Source of the DNA: Vanessa cardui
Taxonomy: Eukaryota > Arthropoda > Insecta > Lepidoptera > Nymphalidae
NCBI RefSeq assembly: GCF_905220365.1
Contig: NC_061130.1
Coordinates: 10,237,501 to 10,301,500 of the forward strand
Reading direction: 5' to 3'
DNA: 64,000 bases
In this document: positions 36,780 to 47,839 of the stretch, in pieces
Position numbering within the stretch: position 1 is the first letter of the stretch
Layout: the number at the start of each line of letters is the position of its first letter
Notes under the pieces: generated by a model
Seen by the model: the letters and a program-made list of their open reading frames with translations, nothing else
What the model was told of the DNA's origin: nothing
Database searches by the model: none
Made by a program: the position numbers and the translations under genes

Positions 36780-37391
36780 TGGTCCGGGAGGTAGCGTTGC
36801 AAATGCAAAAGTCATAGTAAGCCGGCTGATATTAACTTCGATAGTTGATCTTATAAGTATGACTAATAACGGAACTGACCGTCAGCTGCTCAAGTAGCGG
36901 TGGGTGTGGTGGTAGCGAAAGAGGTAAAAAAAATAAAAAATTAAGTACAAGTATAGTACGCTGGCTGAAACTTTTTCCATAAATAGTTGACGTTATACTG
37001 AGCAAAAAAAATGCAGCTGCATCGTGGAAGGATTAAACGTTAGCTGGCTGCATCAATTTGTAAAAACAAACGTAAAATAAAAAATAATTTAAGTACACGG
37101 TTCATCTTCAAAAAATTTAGAGTATGAAAACAACAATCAGCTGATTGTATAGCGGTGGAAAGACCGTCAGCTGACCCACACAGCTGATTGTTATTTTCGT
37201 ACTTTTAATTATTTAAACAATCACGTAGTTCAATTTCATCTGGCGTACTATCTGACGACTTTTTTTCAGCTCAGTATAATGTCGACTATTCATGGAAAAA
37301 GTTTGATAGACACATAATGAGACAAATAAAAAAGAAGGCAAACAGTCGGCGTAAAATCCCTCATGAAAATGTAACGCTACCTCCCGGACCA
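36780..37391. mobile_element. snap-back DNA element (MITE-like)
   Basis: A 612-bp element. The termini are perfect 19-bp inverted repeats, TGGTCCGGGAGGTAGCGTT at 36780-36798 and its complement at 37373-37391. The inversion resumes inside: 36968-37011 pairs with 37261-37304 over about 44 positions with roughly five mismatches. It also carries several CAGCTG-centred palindromes, including a 16-bp one at 37133-37148. The flanks are TAG on the left and TAA on the right, which could be a decayed 3-bp TWA duplication of PIF/Harbinger type, but this is not firm. No coding capacity. The superfamily is unassigned. Confidence 0.75.
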
Positions 37392-37555
37392 TAAACAAAT
37401 GAATAATATTGAGATATAGATATAGTAAAATTTTATATCTGACATGCAAAATGTTATGTGACCTATTTCGTGATATGAATGTATATTACAGCATTTAAAA
37501 CAACGTTCGTATTTCAATAACAAGTGATTTTTTTAATTCTCCTCGTGTATCGTTA

Positions 37556-37900
37556 TTGCGTCAAGTCAAGCGCAATTTTTCTGCTTCACGGACAAATCTT
37601 CCAAACGCCTGTGTTGCAATTAATGGGACCTACAGGGCTATTCTGGCATCATCATCACTAATAATAGTACAAAACAAAGTCGCTTTCCCTATGTCCCTAT
37701 GTATGCTTAAATCTTTAAAACTACGCAATGGATTTTGGTGCGGTTTTTTTGAATAGATTGAAGATTTTGAATAGAAGAGAAGTGATTCGAGAAAAAGGTT
37801 GTTATATATAATACATGGACAATTTAAGAAAGTAACACTGATAATTTTAGAAGTTTCTACTTTGATGTCATATACTTGTGAAAAAATTAAATAAAATTAA
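37556..37900 (+). repeat. family B interspersed repeat
   Basis: Contains AAAACAAAGTCGCTTTCCCT, TGTCCCTATGTATGCTTAAA and AAAACTACGCAATGGATTTT, then ATACATGGACAATTTAAG. It is longer on the left than the copies at 10.8 and 56.0 kb and lacks their GC-rich end. The 66-codon frame in it (37556-37756) is part of the repeat. Confidence 0.6.
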
Positions 37901-38614
37901 GGCAAGATTATTAGTATCTACGTATTGTATAAATGTTATATTATATATTACATACATATATGTAATTGTATTTTACTAACATGACTGTATTTTTTAGTGT
38001 CGATAAACTACTGACTCACTACTGAGGTTTTTGCCGGGTCTTCCTAGTGCTTATAAAACCTACTTGGATAAAGTGTATTTTGATATTGATTTTGTTGTAA
38101 TTAAAATAGTTAACTATGACCATGTATCTCATCGCAGAATAGTTCTGCCTTTATTATTCGTATAGTCCGGATTTAAATTGATATAAAATATAAAATTGTA
38201 ATTTTATTTTACAAGTGGTATTTTCATTTAAGTGATACAATAAACTGGCATTATACCAAATGATATAAGTACAATATTATTTTAACAGAAAATTATTTTT
38301 TTTGGGTTTTCATTCATTTATGTATCTAAAATGAAATAGTATTTATTATCACCGCTTCATTTAAACTAATCGTAATGTCATAACTAAACAATATTAAAAA
38401 GAGGACCATAATTACTGCGGTGATTTCTAATTGTAGCCTGACGGGCGTTTTGACACACATTTTGTAGTAGCTCACTCGTGAATTATTGAAAACTGACTAT
38501 GAAACAGTGATTGTATTATAGTCAGATGTCACATCGCTTTCTGACAAGCCACGTTCGTATTTAGCGGTAAGTTTTAAGAATGTTCTAATACGAGTAGCTC
38601 TACTGTTATCTATA
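37901..38614. other. no gene recognised
   Basis: AT-rich DNA, nothing identified. Confidence 0.5.
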
Positions 38615-38768
38615 TCTATACATATAACATAATTGGAGTGTCTCTTTATAATCTTAAAAAAGACGCTATTCACTAAATGTGTATACACCATTTTTTAATG
38701 TCTGTCCGTCTTTGATAACAATAATTTTTGTTAAATTCACACGCAAACAAATTCGCGGGCATAGCGGT
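38615..38768 (+). mobile_element. decayed Helitron-like element
   Basis: Starts TCTATACATATAACATAATT after an A, like the copy at 3854, and reaches AATTCGCGGGCATAGCGG, where the expected CTRR end has mutated. The middle is deleted relative to the first copy. Confidence 0.5.
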
Positions 38769-38944
38769 CAAACATAAGAACGACTTTAGGTACGAGCACC
38801 CTCAGATTAATAGTAGATCAAAATTTAGATGTTCGATTTATACCACACAAACTAATTAGTGACATCAAAATAACATCAGCTTATGTGAAATCAACTTAAT
38901 TTCCATAAAAATACTTGATTTGACCATCCATTTCTACATTTGTA

Positions 38945-39090
38945 TTCATCAGGCATTCTACTGCAAAACAGCAATAGGTAGTTCCGGTTAATCAGGGTTT
39001 GATTAACCGGAACACAACACAAAATGAGTGAACCAGGGACGATAACTTTGTGGCGCATTGGTATTGTTGGTCTGTGAAGTGGTGACCGCT
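38945..39090. repeat. rearranged family A fragment with hairpin
   Basis: Holds family A blocks (CGGAACACAACA, GAGTGAACCAGGG, TGGCGCATTGGT) in the plus sense. At 38981-38994 and 39000-39013 lie perfect 14-bp inverted arms (GTTCCGGTTAATCA) around a 5-base loop, so part of the family sequence has been copied in reverse. Confidence 0.5.
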
Positions 39091-39594
39091 TTCCCATACG
39101 CCTGCCTACTTATTTTGAATAAAAGAAACACAACATTCGACTACAATGTAAAAAAAATATTACGTAGATAAATTTTCAAACATCATCTGTACCTTTGTCT
39201 ATGCCTACCCATTATTACCTAACGAACCATATGACAGCTGAACTAAACAACTGGCTGCCATAAATCAGAGAATAATGGAGTGTAGTATTATGTTAACACA
39301 ACTTGGACCTTTTCAAATATTTCCTATAAATAAACAAACCTTATGGTCATTGGAATAAAGGTCTTTTTAACGGTGTCGATATTTGTGTGAATTTATGGAT
39401 CCTTTAGAATTATTTGCGGTATATGTAACACCTTACTGAATATTAATCAAAGGCATCCAAAATAGTGGCAAAATAGCAAAAACAATATTTTTTTCTTGTA
39501 CCTTTTACTCGTATTTAGATTTCTTTGTTGATATATGAATTATGAAGTTAAGTAAAAAAGGAAGAGTAACGTGTAGAAAAATGAACAGTATTAT
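39091..39594. other. start of intron after the 39.6-kb exon
   Basis: If the donor at 39600 is used this is intron. If it is read through, the frame continues 17 codons to a stop at 39548 and no canonical AATAAA follows promptly on the minus strand, which favours splicing. Confidence 0.4.
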
Positions 39595-39600
39595 ACTCAC

Positions 39601-40906
39601 TTAAAAGTGGCTTAGTGACGACACTCCGACGTTTCTCTCTTAACTTGTTCTTAAGTATTCTTCTCTTTAAGCGGTTAAGTATCACGTCAGCTTCGTCAAC
39701 ACTCTCGGACGAAGAAGTGCGAGTAATCCGCCAGGCACCACTCACAGAGTGTCGCCTTTTTCTTGTAAACAATCTTGTACTTGCGTTCCAATGTTCGACA
39801 TCAGACATACCTCGCCTATACATTTTTAAACGCTTTTTCATTTCATAATCAGCTGCAACATCAGTTGGAATATTCATAAAATCACTGTCGGTATTATCGT
39901 ATATTTTACAAGGTTGCCACGTATTTTCGGATAGAAGTGTGGGAGAATCTTTTCGATTCGTTTCTTCGTTTGAATTCTTTGCCACTGTGGATGTTTGGCG
40001 TAGGTGTAAAGTAAACCAATCAGGATTAGAGCTCGTCCGGGCAGGTAAGCTTTTTAAGTATGTGTTAAGAAAAGATACTTTATTTTGGGGATGCTTGTAA
40101 ATGGCGTTAGATTTTGAACGCTGTACTGTATGACACCCTTTAACACGATCTGACAACGTAGCATTTGTGAGTGACTGTGATGTTTGAAGTCCTAAACACA
40201 CATTCTCCGTTTTGTCAAATGTTTCTTTGTTAGTATCCTCATGTAGATTTATAGTTACAGTAGACGGGTGTTTTGATAACGTGACCGGATCAATACCGTT
40301 TTCAGATGTCTCGACCTTATTCTGGAACAATTTATCATCAGAAGCGAAATCATCACAAGTTTCATTGTCGGAACTTTTATAGCTGCTCACTTCACTCGGT
40401 CCTTCTGAATGGAAAGGCGTGGTGTCGAGGCTATTTATTTGCAAATTGTGGAAGTTGTTGTTTATTGTCAGTTTACTTGGAATGTTTGCTACACTGCTAC
40501 CGTCTTTTATTATATAAGAGTTGTTATTTTTTTCGCTATTATCACTTATTTCAACAGGATTTCGATATACGCGCGTATAAACTTTATCACCAGATATCGA
40601 GTTATATTTTCGTACAATTTTTTGTCTAATTATATGTTTATAATCCTTTTCCCGTAATGATTGACTGGTTTTTAAAGTTGTATCACTATAATCAGAACTT
40701 TTGATTGATACGTTTTCGTCGTTTGTTTCAACCAATAGATTGCCTTCGGAATCAAAAAGCTGTATGATTGGGAATTTGATACCAGGGGAAAGATTTCTTG
40801 TACGCAGTTCCCATTTTTTGTGATTAGACTTCTTGAGTTGGATACGTATCACGTTGTCGTCTATTATTGGACTATCACTGTCACTCGAGTCCGTTTTTTC
40901 CGCCAT
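39601..40906 (-). CDS. first coding exon, unidentified Ser-rich basic protein
   Basis: The longest host-like frame in the window: 435 codons plus one base from an ATG at 40906 (context GCAAAATGG) to TTTTAA|GTGAGT at 39601/39600, a phase-1 donor. Reading through would add 17 residues before a stop. The protein begins with an acidic Ser/Asp cluster (residues 5-17, DSSDSDSPIIDD), then a stretch that could fold (about 20-60, with VIRIQLKKSN and KFPIIQLFDSEGNLL). The middle (60-360) is a long polar, Ser/Thr/Asn-rich and probably disordered region. About residues 370-432 are strongly basic, with TRKRRHSVSG and RRILKNKLREKRR, which suggest a nuclear signal, kinase sites or a helix. I recognise no catalytic motif and give no name. 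The absence of stops over 1.3 kb of AT-rich DNA, a good start context and a good donor make it a real gene. It may continue at 4346-4723, the only other coding exon seen with matching phase. Confidence 0.75.
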
Positions 40907-40941
40907 TTTGCAAATTTTTCTCGGTTATTTGCGCCAGACAT
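40864..40941 (-). CDS. overlapping upstream ORF
   Basis: An ATG at 40941, 35 bases before the main start, opens a 25-codon frame (MSGANNREKFAKWRKKRTRV and five more residues) that ends inside the main coding region at 40864. It is out of frame with the main ORF. If translated it would reduce initiation at the main start, as overlapping uORFs usually do. Whether the transcript includes this ATG depends on an unmapped start site. Confidence 0.35.
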   Translation of the reverse strand: MSGANNREKFAKWRKKRTRVTVIVQ

Positions 40942-42081
40942 TTGTATTTACGATTGCGAAATAGTTTTACAAATATGAATATGTTATTACTTAATATTAA
41001 TTTGTTTGTTTACAGTCAGCTGTATTCAATTTGGCATATTTCCAACGATTCTTTGGCATTCAATTTAAAATAGCACCAATGTCAATTTTGTTTTTCAACA
41101 TTCACGTTCACACATCCCTGATGTTATATTTATGATTTATATCATAACTAATACCTGCCACTGGGCAGACGGACGGGCACACACTGTAATGTTAACTGAA
41201 CACACTGTAGCGTACAACGCCGTGTTGAAACGGTTGCATCAGTTGCATGTCCAAAGACGCTCCATGCACCGTCTAATAAATTTATGTTGGTGATGTTAAT
41301 CTGCGTACAATTTATTTCGATAGATTAAAACGAATATTATTTATAATTGAATACGACTCTTATACACGTCACCGATAGTTTCCGACACACACTTTACATG
41401 AGCGTGGGTATAGCTCGTTCGCGACTCCGGACATTTCTGCACTGAGAGCAAACTGCTAAATAGACTCGAGACACTATAAATAGTGAAACGCGTCGGCAAT
41501 CTGGCTGGCTCCCCTTGAACCTAGAATACGTAACAAACATAATATGCGTCCACGCAACTGTTTACACTGACACAGTTTTTCACTTGACCACGAGGCTTAG
41601 CCATATGTGCACGTGACTGATGAACAGCTGTCTAACCAAATAACGATTTTCCTTTTAAAATCAAAAATAATTGTAGGCAGGCATGTACAAGTGATAGAAG
41701 ACAGTACCGTTTCAACACTCACACACAACAGAAACTGTTGGAGTCGTCACGTGTCGTAATTATTTTTCTTATTTCTCAATATGTTACGTCTACGATTTCA
41801 AATACGTTTATGAACACTAAGGTCATTTGCAATATTAAAGTATTTATTTGTCGAATGAATCATGTGTTTTTTTCCTGCCGTATTGTGTTTTTATTTACGG
41901 TTTTGTGAGAATAATAGAAAAATTTAAAAAAAATATAATATCTCAATAGTATAGTTAGACCTGTTTCTTGAGTTGTGCAACATTAGATTTTAGGTGGGAG
42001 TGGGTATTTGGACTAGATAATAAACAAAGATTTATGTTCAACGACAAAGTTGGATAAATCTGTGTTTATCCTTTTAGAAAT
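40942..42081. promoter_or_regulatory. upstream region of the 39.6-kb gene
   Basis: GC content rises between about 41150 and 41760, as expected upstream of a gene. CACTATAAATAGTG at 41472-41485 gives a TATA-type box on either strand; on the minus strand a GCAGTT initiator-like motif lies about 29 bases downstream of TATTTATA, the usual spacing. A start there would leave roughly 550 bases of 5' leader. An E-box-like CACGTG occurs within GTGCACGTGACTG near 41610. No transcript evidence is available from sequence. Confidence 0.3.
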
Positions 42082-42215
42082 AACTATGTAAAATGAATAT
42101 ATTCTTTCTTCAAGTAGACTCATAAAAGCACTTTGGAATCGTGATGTAAATTTCGAAAAATAAATTCTATCAAAAAGAACCGGCAAAAAACGCATTTACT
42201 CTTTTCCATTTTAAT
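42082..42215 (+). repeat. family G repeat
   Basis: TCTTCAAGTAGACTCATAAA, AAGCACTTTGGAATCGT and AAAAAGAACCGGCAA follow the order of a common lepidopteran repeat. A second copy is at 48530. Confidence 0.55.
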
Positions 42216-42609
42216 TATAGACCTAGAAGCTAATATATGTATCTTCCGAGAGTTCAGTCCAAGGGTTTTTTTATTTTGAATATAATCTTGTATTAGGAAT
42301 TTTTCAATTAAATATATTAAATAATTTGTTTTTTTGTGTTTTTTATGATGACCTTAAAATTTTTAATAGGCCAAGTTAGAAATAGCTGTGGAATCTTATT
42401 ATAATAACGAATACCGTGCCCTGGTAAGGGTGTATTTATAGAACTTTAAGATTTTCGATTACTTACAAACGTATATGTAGCTGAATAGACGCTTAAATAC
42501 CGATTTTCATATTTCACAGATTAAACAAAAGATAACTTCTATAACAACTTTGATCCCACATTTCAGCAAAGAGCGATGAATTTCAAAAATATCCAAAAAT
42601 ATCATGACA
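42216..42609. other. no gene recognised
   Basis: AT-rich, nothing identified. Confidence 0.5.
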
Positions 42610-42960
42610 ACATTATTTGGTGGTCTAGTGTTTGGAACATGTCACCTCGTTTGTAATATTAGATGAGTGGGTAGTACTATCCAGCGGCACAATCTCCCGC
42701 CGAACCGAGATATTCAGTATTGTTGCATTCTGGTTTGAATAGTGAGTGAACCAGTGTAACTATGGCCATACATGACATGTTAGTTCTCAAGGCTAATTGG
42801 TTTGTGAGGAATGATTAACATTTCTTATGGTATAGTATCAGTAATAACGATTTATCATTAAAATTGCCAGTTTACCAATGTATACAAAAATAAAGAAAAC
42901 TTCAATCCAACTTACATGGGCGGGCTTGCACAAAGCTCTACCGCCAAGTATAAGTAACGC
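42610..42960 (+). repeat. family A copy and adjoining fragment
   Basis: GATGAGTGGGTAGTACTATC, AGTGAGTGAACCAGTGTAAC, ATGTTAGTTCTCAAGG and TTAACATTTCTTA are in family order (42660-42880). 42910-42960 holds GGGCTTGCACAAAGC, a block often associated with the same family. Confidence 0.6.
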
Positions 42961-43603
42961 TTCTGAAAATTTGAAAACCCTAGACCAATTGGTTTAGACT
43001 GGGCATTGTATGCCAGTCACTCATTTTAAAATCTTATTACCTATTAAATGATCAAAAATATTAGCACAAATTATGTAAGACACTTATAGAGTCTGTCTCT
43101 CGTTAGTCTGATACTTTTTGGAGAGTCGTGAACTAATGATTGTATTTCCTTATACATGATTAATATAAATAACATAGATGATCTCGTAGATATCGCTGGT
43201 ATTTCCTGAAAGCAAAATTACAAAATAATACCCTGTTACAAAATTGTTTATTAAAATAACCTAAATCTTTATTTTGTTTTGTTATACTGTACGAAAACAT
43301 CCAGTCTTCAAGCTTTGATCACTCTGCTGTTATTTGTTTTGTACAAGTGCCTGACGCGGCTGAAATGTAAATATTTCTTAACTCGAAGTCCGTGATTGTA
43401 GTTTTGCTTATTGCATCGCTACAGGCGTTTCGTGATAAAGTGTCTGCTTTATTGAATATTGATTCACGAATGTTGGTTTTTATTAATTAAGCTGGAGCGG
43501 GTAGCTGTCTACTAACAATAAGTCTAGTTTATATATCTTTAATCAATTAAAATCTTATAGTATTTTTTTACTTCTTCGAGTATAAACATGTTTTTTATAT
43601 TAA
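42961..43603. other. no gene recognised
   Basis: AT-rich, nothing identified. Confidence 0.5.
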
Positions 43604-43763
43604 CTAATATTATAAATGTGAAAGTAACTTTGTCTGTCTGTCTGTCGCTCTTTTACTACAAAAACAATGAACCGAACTTAATGAAATTTGTTATGACGCA
43701 AACTTTAACTCCAAGGAATAGGCGACCAACACCCTAAAACGCGAGAGGCGACTTTGTACTAGT
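43604..43763 (-). repeat. family C repeat
   Basis: On the plus strand it starts ACTAATATTATAAATGTG and TTTGTCTGTCTGTCTG and ends ACGCGAGAGGCGACTTTGTA then CTAGTT, the reverse of the family C layout seen at 20.0, 20.9 and 61.5 kb. Confidence 0.5.
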
Positions 43764-44229
43764 TTACCAAAACGTAAAATCGTTACTGAACTTTTCATAA
43801 CAGCAGGTTGTTAGTCGTGGCGATATTTTAAAGATAGATACATAAAAAACTATTGATGCACTCAATTACAAAAATAAAAAGTTAACTGAAACCGGTTTCA
43901 ACAACCCCAGCGTCAGCACGTGACAGTCGTTAAAAAAACACAACTTTTCATAAATTTTCAATTTATCTCTTTCAAAGTATTTAACGTTCTCGATGTTTTG
44001 CATATAAAGTGGGTTATAATGATGTTTTTTTTACATATTTACGTCCTTTGTTACAAAAATGAGGATGAGAACAAAACTGTAACATGTCTGCTTAACATTA
44101 AACAAGCACCCATAATGTAATATTACATAATGGATGTTATTGCTTATTTTTCATAAATGAATCTCGATCATATTTAAGAATGCAAACTTAATCGAGTAAT
44201 ACTTAATTTTAGGCTTATATGCAAAGCCC
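43764..44229. other. no gene recognised
   Basis: AT-rich, nothing identified. 44230-44300 carries a scrap of the family A 3' end (CATCAGGCGACTCATCTGCT). Confidence 0.45.
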
Positions 44230-44431
44230 CGGTTGTTGAAGCAGTCAATGGGTGATGCTCTTTCCATCAGGCGACTCATCTGCTCGTTTGCTAGCAAAAT
44301 TTATTAAGGGAGGAGAGATCGTTTGAGAGGGATATTCATGGGTTGTTGCCTATCACACTATCTACTCAATTCTTTATAAAATTGAAGAGGCTAGCAGTTT
44401 AATGCTAGAGGAAATAGTGTCTAAGTTAAGT

Positions 44432-44761
44432 TAGTGATTCGAGATGGCCCAGTGGTTAAAACGCGAGCATCTTAACCGATGATAGCGGGTTTAAACCCAG
44501 GTAAGCACCGCTGATTCATGTGCTTAATTTGTCTTTATAATTCATCTCGTGCTCAGCGGTGAAGGAAAATATCGTGAGGAAACCTGCATATGATAAATTT
44601 AATAGAAATTCTGCCACAAGTGTATTCCACCAACCCAATGCGGGTTGGTGGAATACACTTGTGGTGGAGCGTGGTGGAATATCTTCCAAACCTTCTCCTC
44701 AAAAGGAGAGGAGGCCTTTAGCCCAGCAGTGGGAATTTACAGGCTGTTGTTGTTGTTGTTC
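44432..44761 (+). mobile_element. Metulj-type tRNA-derived SINE, palindromic variant
   Basis: Nearly full-length SINE with A box TGGCCCAGTGG, B box GGTTTAAACCC, the conserved TTCATCTCGTGCTCAGCGG and GAGGCCTTTAGCCCAGCAGT blocks, and a (TTG)n tail. A 12-bp target-site duplication, TCTAAGTTAAGT, flanks it at 44420-44431 and 44762-44773. It differs from the copy at 56262 by a 23-bp perfect inverted repeat at 44614-44664 replacing part of the body. Mobilised in trans by a LINE; no coding capacity. Confidence 0.85.
44614..44664. repeat. perfect hairpin inside SINE, 23-bp arms
   Basis: 44614-44636 and 44642-44664 are exact reverse complements around a 5-base loop, AATGC. The arms begin CCACAAGTGTATTCC. 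Confidence 0.95.
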
Positions 44762-44773
44762 TCTAAGTTAAGT

Positions 44774-45792
44774 GTCTTGGATTGATAATACACAGACCTA
44801 GAGAAAATTTTACTGTATTCGTGTATTTTTTGATTTTGTTTAATTAGTAAATCTTTGTAATTTACAAATTAATAACAGTAGACTCTTTGACTTTATATGA
44901 ATTTTGAGTTAATTTAGATTTAGATTTTTGAATAAAAGTTTCATATTTCGAAAGTTCACATTAAATTAGCCCTTAATTGTAGGAGACGGATACGAAAGCG
45001 GTAAAGAATGATGAAATTATAGCGGGCTGATCTCGAAGGAATACCGAGGAACCGTAAAAATTAGATAAAATCGTAAATTACACAGCGAACGTCTTTTATT
45101 TCAGTATACCCCTGATGTGTATGCAATAATAAGATTTTATTATTTTTTATCCTCGATAACCCTTCAGATAATATGTTGAAATAATTGAATGTTTTCAATA
45201 ATAAATTGAATTTACAGAACCTTATAAAATGTATTTTGAAAAACAATAAAGCCGTTATAGAGAAAATATTGTTAATCTGCAATATACCGTACTCACATAG
45301 GTGTGAAGGATATACTTACATCCTTGATTAATGTGAACGGAAGTATGTATTATCTTGTTTTGAGCTTCTCATTGTAATTAAAGAAATAATGAAAACTCAG
45401 AAAAAACGTATACAAGTATAAATTTAATTTTAAAAGAAAGATAACGAAATTTTGCTCATCATTCAGTCTAGAATAAATCTACTGACAATATAATGTAAAG
45501 CGAATTAGTAAGGGTTGCGGAACAAAACGTATGTGAAGACATAACCAGTAGAAAGTTATGTAAAATTTCTTAATACACCTGTTCGAAGCGTGAACCGTAA
45601 CGCGTATTAACAAATAGCATAAAAACGTAACGTATTTTGTACATTTAGATAACTAAGAATAGGGCCTCTTCGCTTCGATTATCAGAGAAGTAGTGGGAGT
45701 AACTTTAATAGCACCATCCTTATGTCCGACGTTCGCCTTCTTCGGTTAGCGCCCTGGAGACTATCTCTCGGACTCGAATGTGCATATGCCTT
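44774..45792. other. no gene recognised
   Basis: AT-rich, nothing identified. Confidence 0.5.
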
Positions 45793-46052
45793 CATTTGCG
45801 GGATCAAGTCCAGGCAACTACAGAATTTTTATGTGCTTAATATGTGTTTATAATACATCTGAATTTTTATGTGCTTGACGGTGAAGGAAATCATCTTGAT
45901 GAAACCTGCATGTGACTAATTGCGATGAAATTGTGCCACATGGGAATCCACCAACCAGCATTATAACAGCGTGGTGTAATATGCTCCGAAACTTTTCCTT
46001 AAAGGGAGAGGAGGTCAGCCCAGCAGTGGGAAATTTATAGGCTGTTTCTGTA
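45793..46052 (+). mobile_element. degraded Metulj-type SINE
   Basis: Retains the B-box side (GGGATCAAGTCCAGGCAA), TATGTGCTTAATATGTGTTT, AACCTGCATGTG, GTGCCACATGGGAATCCACC and CAGCCCAGCAGTGGGAAAT. An ATTTTTATGTGCTT block is duplicated inside. The tRNA-like A box is lost. Confidence 0.8.
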
Positions 46053-46292
46053 ATATAATGTACTACTGTTGACCACTTGGTTAACAGCTGCTTGGTGTTA
46101 GACTATAGGAAAGCCTAACCATGAAATAAATTTATCATTTTAACTTGACATTTGCATTGAAGTGCTTCAGGTAATTAAAAAATGTTATATGTAGTGTAAT
46201 CTTTTTTGAAAAAGTTAATTAAGTACAGGAATAAACATTATCAACCATATACATATTAGTTAAGACACAAGACATACTGGTACTTAGCACAA

Positions 46293-46432
46293 TCATGAGT
46301 CAATGCCGAAATTCTGCCACATGGGAATCCAACCCGCATTGGAACAGCGTGGTGGAATATGCTCCGAACCTTTTCCACAAAAGGAGACCAAGAATTAGTC
46401 AGGCAGTGAGAAATTAACAGGCTCTTGTATTT
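46293..46432 (+). mobile_element. 5'-truncated Metulj-type SINE
   Basis: Only the 3' half is present: ATTCTGCCACATGGGAATCC, AACCCGCATTGGAACAGCGT and the GGCAGTGAGAAATTAACAGG end. Confidence 0.8.
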
Positions 46433-47024
46433 TGCTTCGACCTCAAATGGGTAAGTAGGTGTGCAGAAAAATTGTACTAAAATGTACTAGTTGCGTTTCC
46501 TAAAATATAAATATTATATCTCACTAGCCTAGTAGTCCTGTATTTTGTTATTATGGTTAAAAAATTGCCTAAAATTATTTTGCACCATTTAGGCTATACA
46601 ATAATTCAATTTCATGAGAATATTAAATAACCATTATATAAACTTGGAAAACTAATTTCGCTCGGCCAGAATTCTCCTTTTAAAATTACTTCTAAATCAT
46701 TCATTTTTGTGTTGAAATTACTGGCTACTTAACATAAAATTGAAACAATAAGATTTTAAATGTTACATTAAAAATTGTTTCTATTAATATAAACAAAGAA
46801 GTTATTTGACAGTTTTTATAGATGTGTGAATAAATTAATAATATTTGTTCTTACTTGAAGTGCTACGAAGGCGATTCGAAGATGTGTTACAAATGTCACT
46901 AGTTTTTGTAACATTTATTTGAAGTGTTGTGTTGTATATTTTTTTATAAAGTAGATCTTAAGCCTTTGTTACCAGAGGTTGTTTTTAGGTTACCAGAGAT
47001 TACAAATTTATGCTACCTTTTTGT
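46433..47024. other. no gene recognised
   Basis: AT-rich, nothing identified. Confidence 0.5.
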
Positions 47025-47300
47025 GCCTTGTAGGCAGATCTTGAGTTCCTGGGTTCAAGCCATAGGAAAATACACTAACATCCAGGCGTTTGAAAGTCGG
47101 GAGTGAACTCTCTTGCCACGGAAATCATGCGAAGGTATTGATCCTTGCCCAACCTCTTTCGGTCGTGGAAGATTATTGAGCCATCGGGTTTTGGAAATGG
47201 GGGATTAGAGAGTGCACGTTGTGCACTATACCATGTCTATATGTATGGTATAGGTATGTGTTTGTATGTATGGTAAGTTTCTCTTGAGACTGACAGACGT
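47025..47300 (+). repeat. family H interspersed repeat
   Basis: Blocks CTCTTTCGGTCGTGG, GAGCCATCGGGTTTTGG, GGGGGATTAGAGAGTGCACG, TTGTGCACTATA and TTCTCTTGAGACTG are in the order of a widespread lepidopteran repeat. No coding capacity is seen; the 60-codon frame at 46924-47106 overlaps its start and is not supported. Confidence 0.6.
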
Positions 47301-47839
47301 GCCTATTATCGTCATAATCATCCAACATTCTCTTGAACATTATCTTTTATGCATAGACATTATCATATATTATAAATGTTATATATTATAACGTACTTAG
47401 CTATACTACAATTTATTTAAATTAATCTTATTACTGAAGTTCCTTTAGAACCAGGATATAATTTGCCCGAATAGCCTTTTCTTGTAGAACGACAAATTCG
47501 ATTCACCAAAAATGATTAATCTCATTTGAAAGTCTTAACGTTCATGAATATAACTTTATGAGTCATAATATTAACGAGAATCAGTTCTACACGACCAATT
47601 TTCATACTTCATTTTTATTCTAAGCCGGAATAGCTTAAAATAACATTAGCGATGATAAATAGCGCTTGCGGACGTCAGGTGTAGGTAATAGTTAATTAGC
47701 TGCTAAGATATTGGTACGTATTTTCTTTATATTAAAAAATATTGTGCGGGACCCATATTTGTGGTAATAAATAAAAATAGAAAATTAAAAAAATCGTAAT
47801 GATCCTTTTTCTAAAAAATATACTTGGTGTTAGGGCTTT
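47301..47839. other. no gene recognised
   Basis: AT-rich, nothing identified. Confidence 0.5.

Noticed and set aside
38891..39097. 68-codon minus-strand protein
   Set aside because: Lies within a rearranged family A repeat.
39300..39340. Second exon of the 39.6-kb gene after TTTGTTTATTTATAG (minus strand)
   Set aside because: In the required phase it hits a stop after two to three codons.
44559..44771. 70-codon frame with a poly-Cys end, and its relative at 56345-56602
   Set aside because: Translations of SINE bodies; the Cys run is the (TTG)n tail read in one frame.
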